This document shows positions 1 through 5,303 of a stretch of DNA of 25,179 nucleotides, piece by piece (position 1 is the first letter of the stretch; each line of letters begins with the position of its first letter). The notes under the pieces were generated by a model. It saw only the letters and a list, made by a program, of their open reading frames with translations, was not told where the DNA came from and ran no database searches. Made by a program: the position numbers and the translations under genes. The stretch comes from a virus: the IMG/VR virus record IMGVR_UViG_3300028388_004798, positions 1 to 25,179 of that record; one strand, 5' to 3'.

Positions 1-118
1 TATAAGGTTGTATAGAAAGAAGATAGGATGGTGTAGGGAAGATAGAAGGTAAGAGATAGGGTTGTGTGTGTCCCTTCCGGAATTTTTTCTATATAGAGCC
101 ATCCGGCCATACAAAAGC

Positions 119-168
119 ACTTACACTTTGTAAGCCGACCCTATAGGCAGCCGGGAGAGAGTGTAAGT
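119..168. repeat. 9-bp inverted repeat forming a stem-loop
   Basis: ACTTACACT at 119-127 is perfectly complementary to AGTGTAAGT at 160-168. The 32-base loop is itself GC-rich and contains a CCTATAGG palindrome. It could be an RNA stem-loop in the leader of the gene at 280 or a protein-binding site in DNA. There is no T-run after the right arm, so it is not an intrinsic terminator, and there is no T-loop sequence, so it is not a tRNA. Confidence 0.45.
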
Positions 169-171
169 AAG

Positions 172-195
172 ATAGGGGGTATTGCTTATACATTG
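172..195 (+). promoter_or_regulatory. G-rich leader motif, copy 1
   Basis: ATAGGGGGTAT at 172-182, followed by a pyrimidine/AT stretch ending in CATT, is nearly repeated at 1220-1244. This copy lies about 100 bases before the gene at 280, and the second lies about 40 bases before the gene at 1267. Runs of five G are rare in this AT-rich sequence, so the shared 11-mer and its similar flank suggest a common control element, perhaps for early or middle genes. The function is inferred only from position. Confidence 0.35.
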
Positions 196-279
196 TAAGG
201 AAATATATGTGGATTTAGTTGGTAGTATGGGAGATAGTTACTATATTAAGGTAAGTTAAAAGATAAAAAGATAAAGGTT

Positions 280-594
280 ATGACTTACAACGACAAGATT
301 AAAGCATCAAACATCATCATCAATGGTATTAATGGACTTAAAGATGGAGATAAGTTAAGAGTATCTTATGGTGTAGATTCAGATGATATGCCTATTAACT
401 ACTATATTACATGTCATACATACGGTACTGGTACCTCTTATAGTATATATAGAGATGATGTATGGGCTATGACTGGTATGAATATATCTTCTGTAGGTAA
501 GACCTCTATGGTGGCATATACATCCTTCCACGGGCATCCGTCCGGCAGTCTTCGGTCATATTGCTCTCATGGTGATATAACACTGACAGTATAG
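280..594 (+). CDS. Hypothetical protein, 104 residues
   Basis: I do not recognise this small protein. It has no signal peptide or transmembrane helix. Residues 1-35 are mixed charged and hydrophobic (IIINGINGLKDGDKLRV), and the rest is rich in Tyr, Ser, Thr and Gly with three cysteines or fewer, suggesting a compact beta-rich fold. The start is supported by a leader ending in ATAAAGGTT directly before ATG. The genes at 1738 and 2412 share this AAAGGTT leader, and the gene at 3227 has AAAGAGTT. It lies alone on the plus strand, before a minus-strand cluster of tiny genes, so it is probably an accessory gene. It could be an early host-takeover protein, but nothing in the sequence shows this. 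Confidence 0.6.
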   Translation: MTYNDKIKASNIIINGINGLKDGDKLRVSYGVDSDDMPINYYITCHTYGTGTSYSIYRDDVWAMTGMNISSVGKTSMVAYTSFHGHPSGSLRSYCSHGDITLTV

Positions 595-691
595 TTCCCT
601 AACGGGTACGTCGTCGGTGTGGCTGCGCCTGTCTAGAGAACATATATCTGATAGATTTCGGTATATAGTAATATATATTTATATATTAGTA
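595..691. other. Intergenic stretch, no gene seen
   Basis: A short GC-richer patch at about 604-635 follows the stop of the gene at 280. It gives way to a very AT-rich stretch (about 660-690) downstream of the convergent minus-strand genes. I found no tRNA, no clear hairpin followed by a T-run, and no open frame with protein-like composition. Confidence 0.4.
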
Positions 692-769
692 CTACTTCTT
701 ACACTTCCACACAATATAAATTCCATACAAGCATAATGCAATAATAATGTAACCCGGTATATTAATCAT
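692..769 (-). CDS. Putative 25-residue single-helix membrane peptide
   Basis: A minus-strand ATG at 769 opens a frame of 25 codons ending in TAG. The peptide starts MINIPGYIIIALCLYGIY and ends with the basic tail WKCKK. That is a single hydrophobic helix (about residues 5-21) with a positively charged C-terminus, the usual form of a phage micro-membrane protein. It lies 12 bases after the stop of the neighbouring minus-strand ORF, as expected for an operon. Such peptides can be antiholins, superinfection blockers or regulators of host membrane enzymes, but nothing here chooses between them. The short length makes chance possible. The hydrophobic core with basic end and the matching neighbour are the supporting evidence. 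Confidence 0.35.
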   Translation of the reverse strand: MINIPGYIIIALCLYGIYIVWKCKK

Positions 770-781
770 AGTGTATTCTTA

Positions 782-910
782 TCATAAAAATCCATAGACG
801 TAGATTGCTACCGTAATATACCCAAATAAGAAGAGAGCAGTGAATACGTTAATTTTTCTCTTACCTATCCTTACATCGTCATAGAAGATAAAATCTCTTA
901 TCTTGGACAA
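782..910 (-). CDS. Putative 42-residue membrane protein (TTG start)
   Basis: This minus-strand frame has no ATG. The best start is TTG at 910, giving a protein beginning MSKIRDFIFYDDVRIGKRK. The N-terminal half is amphipathic and basic. Residues 21-42 (starting NVFTALFLFGYI) form one transmembrane helix running to the C-terminus. The frame stays open upstream and overlaps the end of the gene at 945-1127 in another frame, so the true start could be earlier. The charge pattern (basic cytoplasmic end, then a helix) and the lack of low-complexity codons make coding plausible. It sits in the middle of a three-gene minus-strand cluster. Confidence 0.4.
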   Translation of the reverse strand: MSKIRDFIFYDDVRIGKRKINVFTALFLFGYITVAIYVYGFL

Positions 911-944
911 TATGTTAATGAACGTTTTTATATAATAGATCCCT

Positions 945-1127
945 CTATTTAGAGGTACGTCGTTTTTTATCTAATTTCTTTTTTACCTTATCGAAGGCGT
1001 CATCGTAGATATCTCTGGAAGGCTTATTGGTCTTTTGTTTAATCTTTGATGCTTTCTTGAGCACTTCCTTTCGGATACCCAGCCTCTCGGCCTCCCATAG
1101 TAAATCTTCTAAATTATCGTGAGCCAC
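945..1127 (-). CDS. Small basic hypothetical protein, 60 residues (GTG start)
   Basis: This GTG-start gene lies on the minus strand, opposite to every other well-supported gene in the window. The N-terminal part is acidic (MAHDNLEDLLWEAERLGIR). The rest is strongly lysine-rich and predicted helical, ending in KKKLDKKRRTSK. This is the pattern of a small helical phage protein, possibly nucleic-acid binding through its basic tail. A sigma70-like promoter (TTGATT, 17-base spacer, TATATT) lies just upstream on the same strand, with a predicted leader of about 20 bases. Two very small membrane-peptide frames follow. I do not recognise a family. Confidence 0.6.
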   Translation of the reverse strand: MAHDNLEDLLWEAERLGIRKEVLKKASKIKQKTNKPSRDIYDDAFDKVKKKLDKKRRTSK

Positions 1128-1152
1128 AACTCGTAATTTTTATTATACATTT

Positions 1153-1181
1153 AATATAAGAACTTTTTGTTAAAAAATCAA
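1153..1181 (-). promoter_or_regulatory. Sigma70-like promoter for the minus-strand cluster
   Basis: Read on the minus strand, TTGATT (1181-1176) is separated by 17 bases from TATATT (1158-1153), about 25 bases before the GTG at 1127. Spacing and both hexamers fit a primary-sigma promoter. A Bacteroidetes host sigma prefers a different pattern, and AT-rich DNA gives such matches by chance, so this is a moderate call. Confidence 0.4.
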
Positions 1182-1186
1182 TAAAA

Positions 1187-1205
1187 CCCGGGGAAATTTT
1201 CCGGG
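1187..1205. terminator. GC-rich hairpin between divergent transcription units
   Basis: CCCGG at 1187-1191 pairs with CCGGG at 1201-1205, extendable by two G-U pairs. It is flanked by AAAA on the left and AAAAATTTTT on the right. Read on the minus strand, the arm is followed by TTTTATTGATTTTTT, a fair terminator tail, although the minus-strand promoter lies just beyond it. It may act as an insulator between the divergent genes at 1127 and 1267. Confidence 0.4.
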
Positions 1206-1219
1206 AAAAATTTTTGTAT

Positions 1220-1246
1220 ATAGGGGGTATCGTTCATATCATTAAG
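1220..1246 (+). promoter_or_regulatory. G-rich leader motif, copy 2
   Basis: This is the second copy of ATAGGGGGTAT (1220-1230), followed by a stretch similar to that after copy 1 (pyrimidine-rich, ATATCATT). It lies 37 bases before the ATG at 1267, at a distance suited to a promoter or operator element for that gene. See the copy at 172. Confidence 0.35.
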
Positions 1247-1266
1247 ATAAGAACTATTTATGTATA

Positions 1267-1701
1267 ATGCAACCTATAGACCCACATACGTTATTCTCAA
1301 TCTTTGAACAAGGAGATGAGGCGGTGTACAGAGAGAACGGAGTAGAAGACGTTCTTAATAATCCGTATGTACTTATAGGAATGGTTATAAAAGGATTAGA
1401 GAATTACCAGTTGATGGATAGTATGTATATGAGATCTTACCCTAAAGAATACCAAGCAGTAAGAGATAATGTGAAACTAAAGTATTATAATAATCTCTAC
1501 CAATATCTCTTACGTATCGACAGTACTTCATTTGAATCAATCTATTCAATAGGAGAGGCATACGATGTTCAACAGGTACTTTTCGGTTTGGACACTATGT
1601 TATATTATTTTGAGACATTAGAAATGTATGAAAAATGTGCTATAATAAAACAGTACATGGATTTAGTTAGAGCTTCTATGGGAGAAAAGTTGGTAAATTG
1701 A
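1267..1701 (+). CDS. Hypothetical phage protein, 144 residues
   Basis: This is a soluble, acidic, largely helical protein with no signal peptide or membrane segment. It is rich in Tyr, Leu, Met and Glu. Near the C-terminus, YFETLEMYEKCAIIKQYMDL resembles the helix often seen at the end of small T4-type phage proteins with repeated helical hairpins, but I cannot name a family. CTATTTAT lies 5 bases before the ATG, similar to elements before the genes at 4929 and 7244. No Shine-Dalgarno sequence is visible. The gene starts the plus-strand run that leads through the accessory genes to the late sigma factor. Confidence 0.65.
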   Translation: MQPIDPHTLFSIFEQGDEAVYRENGVEDVLNNPYVLIGMVIKGLENYQLMDSMYMRSYPKEYQAVRDNVKLKYYNNLYQYLLRIDSTSFESIYSIGEAYDVQQVLFGLDTMLYYFETLEMYEKCAIIKQYMDLVRASMGEKLVN

Positions 1702-1737
1702 ATTATTTATCCTATATTTAAGTATAAAATAAAGGTT

Positions 1738-2352
1738 ATGAGTTTTAATCAAAGTCTAGAAGATTTTTTCAATCGTCCGTATAGCGATAACCCTGTACCT
1801 CAAAAGTTAGAATACCGCCATGGGTATAAGCCGTCTATCTTACGTATCACCCCAGAACAGGCTTTAAAATATATCCCTGTGGAGGAAGATCAATACGGGG
1901 GTGAAGTAAAATATTTTACAATGGAACCGGATCCGGACAATCCTAGATGGGATATTATTACGTACTACACCAACAGGTCAACCCGGGCTTTAGAAATGCC
2001 TGATGATTTTAGCTTAGATGATGCAACCTGGGTGTATGTTCTATCTAATCCTTCAATGCCCGGTATGGTGAAAATTGGAATGACTGATAGGAATTTAGGA
2101 GAGCGTAAAAGAGAGCTAGATAGACATTCGGGAGTCCCTACACCTTTTGTTATTGAATACGGATTTCCATGTATAAATGCCGGTAGGTTAGAAAAAGAAA
2201 TACATATTTATTTAGAATCACAAGGTGTTAGAGCTAATAGTGATAGAGAGTTTTTCTACCTCCAACCGGAAACAGCAATAGAGGTTGTTAATAAGTTAGG
2301 TAGACCGTATAAAATTAACTTAAAAGAAGAAAGTAATGAGAGCGATACCTAA
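1738..2352 (+). CDS. T5orf172 / GIY-YIG superfamily protein
   Basis: Residues 98-175 match the T5orf172 (MUG113-type) domain, a branch of the GIY-YIG nuclease superfamily. WVYVLSN (98-104) stands in for the GIY strand and VKIGMT (111-116) for the YIG strand. They are followed by an arginine-containing helix (NLGERKREL) and a glutamate helix (GRLEKEIHIYL, with E152/E154 as candidate metal ligands). The final segment, SDREFFYL, is typical of the family. Residues 1-97 form a separate N-terminal region of unknown fold. Family members are thought to cut or bind DNA, and in phages they are often free-standing and mobile. The leader ends in AAATAAAGGTT before ATG, matching the genes at 280 and 2412. 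The target is unknown. Family assignment is firm, nuclease activity less so. Confidence 0.8.
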   Translation: MSFNQSLEDFFNRPYSDNPVPQKLEYRHGYKPSILRITPEQALKYIPVEEDQYGGEVKYFTMEPDPDNPRWDIITYYTNRSTRALEMPDDFSLDDATWVYVLSNPSMPGMVKIGMTDRNLGERKRELDRHSGVPTPFVIEYGFPCINAGRLEKEIHIYLESQGVRANSDREFFYLQPETAIEVVNKLGRPYKINLKEESNESDT

Positions 2353-2411
2353 TGTATCTCGTACGCGTTATATAGCGCACAATCCAACGTCACGTTTAAT
2401 AAAGGTTATAT

Positions 2412-3074
2412 ATGGAAAAATTAAAGCTTACTGTAGATTACAAAGGATTCGTAAATAGTTTCGCGGGACAACTTCGCGCGTTTCGCGCGGCGGCGTGGCC
2501 GTTAATAGCTCTAACCGCACTCTCTTGCACTAAAACCGAGGTCTCCCTTGTTTGCCCTGATGGTAATTGTTATGCTACTATGCAATTTCCTGGTAGACTG
2601 GATAAAAATGGGTACTACCATGTATCTCTAGACTGGTCTCAAGAGTATTATCCGTATTTTCACTTAGATATTAATGCTTCACCTACTAACGGACCTTATA
2701 AGTATAACGGTGAATCGGTAGTTACTGCTAAATTTGATAGTGATACCTCATGGGTTATAGGGGATACACTTGTTATGAAGCAGGCTTATTATAAACCTTT
2801 TACCGGAGAATGGACATCTACCGGTGGAGCTCTACCTACCCATTGGAAAAACCTTGATCTAACTCAATTTAAAGGCACGGTAGTTAATATTGCTCAGAAT
2901 ACTTCAATTTATTTTAAGCAAAAAGACACTATTCTTTCTTCTAGACGCACTTTAGGACCATTTCCACCACACTTAAAAGGTGATACTATAACGGTTTTTA
3001 TGGAGGTTATATGGGATGCAGGTGACCTATCACTTAAAAAATCAGGATACAAAGAGAAATTTATTGTAGAATAG
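2412..3074 (+). CDS. Predicted phage-encoded lipoprotein, 220 residues
   Basis: Residues 22-39 read as a lipoprotein signal: basic residues (LRAFR), a hydrophobic core (AAAWPLIALTAL) and a lipobox ending SC, with the lipidated cysteine at 39. The n-region before the core is unusually long (about 25 residues). After the cysteine comes TKTEV, a Bacteroidetes-like lipoprotein start, then a 180-residue beta-rich domain with aromatic and Gly-Asp-Thr strands. No catalytic motif is visible. Phage lipoproteins of this kind usually block superinfection by binding a receptor, or act in lysis as an outer spanin. Neither is shown here. Codons for residues 15-31 are strikingly GC-rich (CGC, GCG) against the AT-rich remainder and contain a perfect hairpin, suggesting that this part has a different origin. 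The leader AATAAAGGTT is shared with neighbours. Confidence 0.7.
   Translation: MEKLKLTVDYKGFVNSFAGQLRAFRAAAWPLIALTALSCTKTEVSLVCPDGNCYATMQFPGRLDKNGYYHVSLDWSQEYYPYFHLDINASPTNGPYKYNGESVVTAKFDSDTSWVIGDTLVMKQAYYKPFTGEWTSTGGALPTHWKNLDLTQFKGTVVNIAQNTSIYFKQKDTILSSRRTLGPFPPHLKGDTITVFMEVIWDAGDLSLKKSGYKEKFIVE
2475..2489. repeat. Perfect CGCGCG hairpin inside the lipoprotein signal region
   Basis: CGCGCG (2475-2480), a TTT loop, then CGCGCG (2484-2489) make a very stable six-pair stem of pure G-C pairs. It lies in a GC-rich island (about 2461-2502) inside an AT-rich genome. It falls between the start codon and the signal core, where it could slow or gate translation, or mark an inserted piece. Confidence 0.5.
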
Positions 3075-3226
3075 TTGATTCTTTGAATTATTTTTATTAT
3101 CTTCTTTATATATCTAATATAGAATATATAATTATATATAAAATATAGATATTAATAATAATATACAGTAAAATAATAAAGAGATATAATATATACATAT
3201 ATTATAATATAAATATATAAAGAGTT
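3075..3226 (+). promoter_or_regulatory. Extremely AT-rich intergenic region with a TATAAATA box
   Basis: This gap is almost pure A/T, with alternating TA runs. It contains TATAAATA at 3208-3215, an exact match to the T4 late-promoter consensus, 11 bases before the ATG at 3227. In AT-rich DNA an exact 8-mer can arise by chance, and the spacing would leave a very short leader. The region could also serve as a DNA-unwinding or recombination site. No gene is seen on either strand. Confidence 0.35.
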
Positions 3227-3481
3227 ATGTCATTATCCGCCGAAAAGATCCAAAAAAATTACGAAAAACATCTTAAAATTATAGAAACTTACATTACCGA
3301 CCGTAAGGAAGCATGTATTTCTATGATTAAACACATGGAGGATACATATGTTATGGCTCCTGCTAGTTCTAAAACATGGTACCATAGTGCATTTCCTGGC
3401 GGATACGTGGATCATGTTAATAGAGTGGTTGAGTATGCGGTGAAACAAATGAGGTTATATCAAGAAATGCCTCTTCCATGA
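3227..3481 (+). CDS. HD-domain phosphohydrolase, N-terminal part (frame broken)
   Basis: This is the first half of a phage HD-superfamily metal-dependent phosphohydrolase. TWYHSAFPGGYVDHVNRVVE (about residues 50-69) carries the conserved histidines (YHSAF and DH) that precede the HD motif in this family. The frame ends at TGA (3479-3481), which overlaps the bases encoding the His-Asp pair in the next frame. Downstream, frame +1 reads CLFHDLGKMGDGD from 3468, the metal-binding HD motif. Related proteins that I recall carry roughly 14-17 more residues between the LYQEM helix and the HD motif, so a deletion of 3n+2 bases is likelier than a single-base slip. Such enzymes hydrolyse nucleotides or phosphoesters; the substrate here is unknown. 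If the break is real, this fragment is inactive. Confidence 0.7.
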   Translation: MSLSAEKIQKNYEKHLKIIETYITDRKEACISMIKHMEDTYVMAPASSKTWYHSAFPGGYVDHVNRVVEYAVKQMRLYQEMPLP

Positions 3482-3491
3482 TTTAGGTAAG

Positions 3492-3917
3492 ATGGGTGAT
3501 GGTGATCGTCCAAATTACATACCTCAAACTGATAAATGGCGTCAAGATAAATTATCTGAAATGTATACCTATAATCCTGAGCTTGATTTTATGCTAATCC
3601 CAGATCGTTCACTGTTTATTCTCCAGAAATTTGGCATTCCAGTTAGTCAAAAAGAGTGGCTAGGCATCAGACTACATGATGGTGTATTTGATAAAGCTAA
3701 TGAAGCATACTTTTTCAGTAATATGGAGTCATCTAGGCAGAAAACTAATATAGTCTCAGTAATACATACAGCAGACTTCCTAGCTTCCAAGGTAGAATAC
3801 GATATGTGGAAGGAAAATGGCGGTTCTACTCAACCGAAAGCCCAGAAAACACAAGCTTCTACAGGAAAACGGGTAAACTCCTCAGAAGGACTTACGAATA
3901 TGTTAAAAAATCTATAA
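3492..3917 (+). CDS. HD-domain phosphohydrolase, C-terminal part (frame broken)
   Basis: This is the second half of the HD phosphohydrolase begun at 3227. The frame is open from 3453 and encodes the HD motif (HDLGK, 3477-3491) before its first ATG at 3492, so an independent product starting at that ATG would lack the catalytic His-Asp. The segment continues with PNYIPQTDKWRQDKLSEMY, a basic/tyrosine patch conserved in the phage family. It then has the helical region LFILQKFGIPVSQKEWLGIR and a late conserved SVIHTADFLASKVEYD, whose HxAD supplies a further metal or substrate ligand. The last 25 residues are a Ser/Thr/Lys-rich tail. It is followed three bases later by the membrane protein gene at 3921. 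Treat the two parts as one gene, disrupted in the phage or in the assembly. Confidence 0.65.
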   Translation: MGDGDRPNYIPQTDKWRQDKLSEMYTYNPELDFMLIPDRSLFILQKFGIPVSQKEWLGIRLHDGVFDKANEAYFFSNMESSRQKTNIVSVIHTADFLASKVEYDMWKENGGSTQPKAQKTQASTGKRVNSSEGLTNMLKNL

Positions 3918-3920
3918 AAA

Positions 3921-4229
3921 ATGGACATAAATTACATAGTTACCGGGGTTTTAGTTGCTATCTGTACAGTTTTACTATATATTGTACGTAATCTTATTAT
4001 TAAAAACGAAAAATACGAAGATGTTGTGCGTGACCAGACACAGTATCTTCAAAATATATCAAACGCAATATACGAAGGTCAAAAGCACCTGCAAAATCTT
4101 GACGAGAAAGGGGTCTTCCAGTCAGACGATGAGGTCGGTTATTTTTTCGAACAACTTAAATACGTTCAAGACGAGCTAAACCGATACATGCTCCCAGAAA
4201 ATTATGGCAAGGAAGAGAAGCAAAGCTAA
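3921..4229 (+). CDS. Small membrane-anchored coiled-coil protein, 102 residues
   Basis: Residues 5-27 form one strong transmembrane helix (IVTGVLVAICTVLLYIV), followed by a long charged amphipathic helix (about 30-95) with heptad-like spacing (NLIIKNEKYEDVVRDQTQYL). The result is a short N-terminal anchor with a coiled-coil on one face of the membrane. The gene overlaps the late sigma factor gene by 26 bases, so the two are translationally linked. I recall similar small anchored proteins next to the sigma gene in related phages but cannot name a function. Possibilities include a role in lysis timing or in membrane-linked replication or assembly. The overlap and the helix composition make the gene itself secure. 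Confidence 0.7.
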   Translation: MDINYIVTGVLVAICTVLLYIVRNLIIKNEKYEDVVRDQTQYLQNISNAIYEGQKHLQNLDEKGVFQSDDEVGYFFEQLKYVQDELNRYMLPENYGKEEKQS

Positions 4230-4908
4230 TTACTTTACAAAAGAGACAGAAGACTATATAGTAAAATACAATAATTCGGTTGATCAGGAATATAGAAACC
4301 AGATCTTTACCGAGCATATTTATTTACCGTTTTATAAGCTAGCAGAGAACATTATACATACTTTTAAGTTTTACTACACCGATGTAGACCGTATTGAGGA
4401 TTTAAAACATGAGATAGTATCTGTATTACTAGAAGAGAAGATTGATAAGTTTGATCCAACAAATGGAGCTAAGGCTTATTCTTATTTTGGGACTATTGTC
4501 AAGCGCTGGCTTATAAACTACAATAACAAGAACTATAAGAAACTTAAACAGATAGGTCAATTCTCTGAAATGGAAGAGACTTATGAACCTGACCTAGACG
4601 AAGACTCTGTCAGCAAAAAGACTTTATCTAGAATTTTAGACGAGTGGGTAGAGGAAGTCTATGAAGACTTAGATGAATTATTTTTTAAAGACTCAGAAAA
4701 GCAGATAGCCGACGCTGTTCTTATAGTTTTTAAAACTCGTAATGATTTAGAAATCTTCAAGAAAAAAGCTCTTTACATTTACATACGGGAAATGACCGAT
4801 TGTGATACACCAGCCCTTACTAAAGTTATTAACATATTGAAGGATAGTTGGAATAAAAAATATCAAGCATTATACGATTTAGGGTTACTAACAAATTCTT
4901 ACGTCTAA
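4204..4908 (+). CDS. 55: Late-transcription sigma factor, T4 gp55-like
   Basis: A phage-encoded divergent sigma factor that directs host RNA polymerase to late promoters. The N-terminus (MARKRSKANYFTKETEDYI) is the usual opening of gp55-like proteins in this phage group. LPFYKLAENIIHTFKFYYTD (about 39-58) and KFDPTNGAKAYSYFGTIVKR (about 81-100) match sigma region 2, which binds the polymerase clamp helices and melts the -10 box. A basic NYKKLKQIG segment follows. At 234 residues it is longer than T4 gp55 (185), with an acidic insertion at about 120-135 and an extra C-terminal helical part. In T4, gp55 works with coactivator gp33 and the sliding clamp. Its position directly before the structural operon fits control of those genes. 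The start overlaps the previous gene. Confidence 0.85.
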   Translation: MARKRSKANYFTKETEDYIVKYNNSVDQEYRNQIFTEHIYLPFYKLAENIIHTFKFYYTDVDRIEDLKHEIVSVLLEEKIDKFDPTNGAKAYSYFGTIVKRWLINYNNKNYKKLKQIGQFSEMEETYEPDLDEDSVSKKTLSRILDEWVEEVYEDLDELFFKDSEKQIADAVLIVFKTRNDLEIFKKKALYIYIREMTDCDTPALTKVINILKDSWNKKYQALYDLGLLTNSYV

Positions 4909-4909
4909 T

Positions 4910-4918
4910 CTATTTATA
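4910..4918 (+). promoter_or_regulatory. CTATTTATA element before the structural operon
   Basis: CTATTTATA occurs here 10 bases before the ATG at 4929, and again at 7232-7240 before 7244. Shorter forms lie at 1254 (before 1267), 1703 (before 1738), 15081 (before 15102) and 17241 (before 17267). TATTTATA is the reverse complement of the T4 late box TATAAATA. Its presence in several of the larger gaps between plus-strand genes suggests a late promoter variant or RNA-processing site. The AT-rich background limits confidence. Confidence 0.35.
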
Positions 4919-4928
4919 AAGAAAGACT

Positions 4929-5303
4929 ATGAGTTTAGATAAAGAAATCTTCAAAGGAAAAACCTTATCAGACCTTTTTGGAGAAATATACGACAACTCT
5001 AAAGAAACCAAACTGCAAGTCAGAGCTCTTATAAATGAACTTAAACCTTTGATAGAAGGTATAGGAGACGCTACTCTTATTGTCCCTATGATAAAAGAAT
5101 ATATGGAAATAGGAGTAAAGAATGACGAGCATTTAATAAAGCTAGCGACGGTAGTTCAACGTATAGAAACAGCACAAGCTAAAGGAGATGGAGCTGGAGA
5201 TTTTGATTTTTCGGACCTTCAAGACTTATTAGAGGAACAGGAAGCTTTAGAACAGCAAATAGAGAAATCAGAAAATGAAAATTTAGAAGATGATACTAAA
5301 TGA
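4929..5303 (+). CDS. Conserved small acidic phage protein, 124 residues
   Basis: The protein is helical and acidic with no membrane segment. It begins MSLDKEIFKGKTLSDLFGEI, followed by two helical blocks (about 27-70) containing IKEYMEIGVKNDEHLIKLAT, then a long Glu/Gln/Leu coiled tail (about 85-124). I recall similar proteins as conserved hypotheticals beside the late sigma factor in related phages. The short LSDLF near the start resembles the hydrophobic motif by which late-transcription proteins dock on the sliding clamp. With its size (T4 gp33 is 112 residues) and position, it is a candidate late coactivator, but this is speculation. The gene overlaps the next by 14 bases. CTATTTATA lies in its leader. 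Confidence 0.65.
   Translation: MSLDKEIFKGKTLSDLFGEIYDNSKETKLQVRALINELKPLIEGIGDATLIVPMIKEYMEIGVKNDEHLIKLATVVQRIETAQAKGDGAGDFDFSDLQDLLEEQEALEQQIEKSENENLEDDTK

Larger units (their letters stand above)
1..279. other. Non-coding leader region
   Basis: I see no convincing gene in this stretch. The first 60 bases are purine-rich on the plus strand. They are followed by a TTCCGGAA palindrome with a T-run (75-88), a strong inverted repeat (119-168), and a G-rich motif (172-182) that recurs before the gene at 1267. The minus strand is open from an ATG at 108-110 to the window edge, but the peptide is a serine/threonine/leucine mix that mirrors the polypyrimidine strand, so I do not call it. The stretch reads as a regulatory leader for the gene at 280. 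Confidence 0.4.

Noticed and set aside
1-110. Open minus-strand frame from an ATG at 108-110 to the window edge
   Set aside because: The peptide is a Thr/Ser/Leu/Tyr mix that mirrors the purine-rich plus strand, and the frame is cut by the window edge. Not enough evidence for a gene.
119-168. tRNA-like or terminator reading of the stem-loop
   Set aside because: Too short for a tRNA, no T-loop sequence, and no T-run after the stem.
3233-3448. 71-residue minus-strand frame opposite the HD gene
   Set aside because: It is the shadow of a well-supported plus-strand coding sequence with conserved HD-family motifs.
3466-3482. Programmed +1 frameshift as explanation for the HD break
   Set aside because: The helix before the HD motif is too short by about 14-17 residues, so a simple slip would not give a normal enzyme. 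Missing bases are more likely.
3806-4179. Plus-strand frames inside the HD tail, membrane protein and sigma region
   Set aside because: Their translations are Lys/Tyr/Cys-rich shadows, and the other frames carry recognisable proteins.
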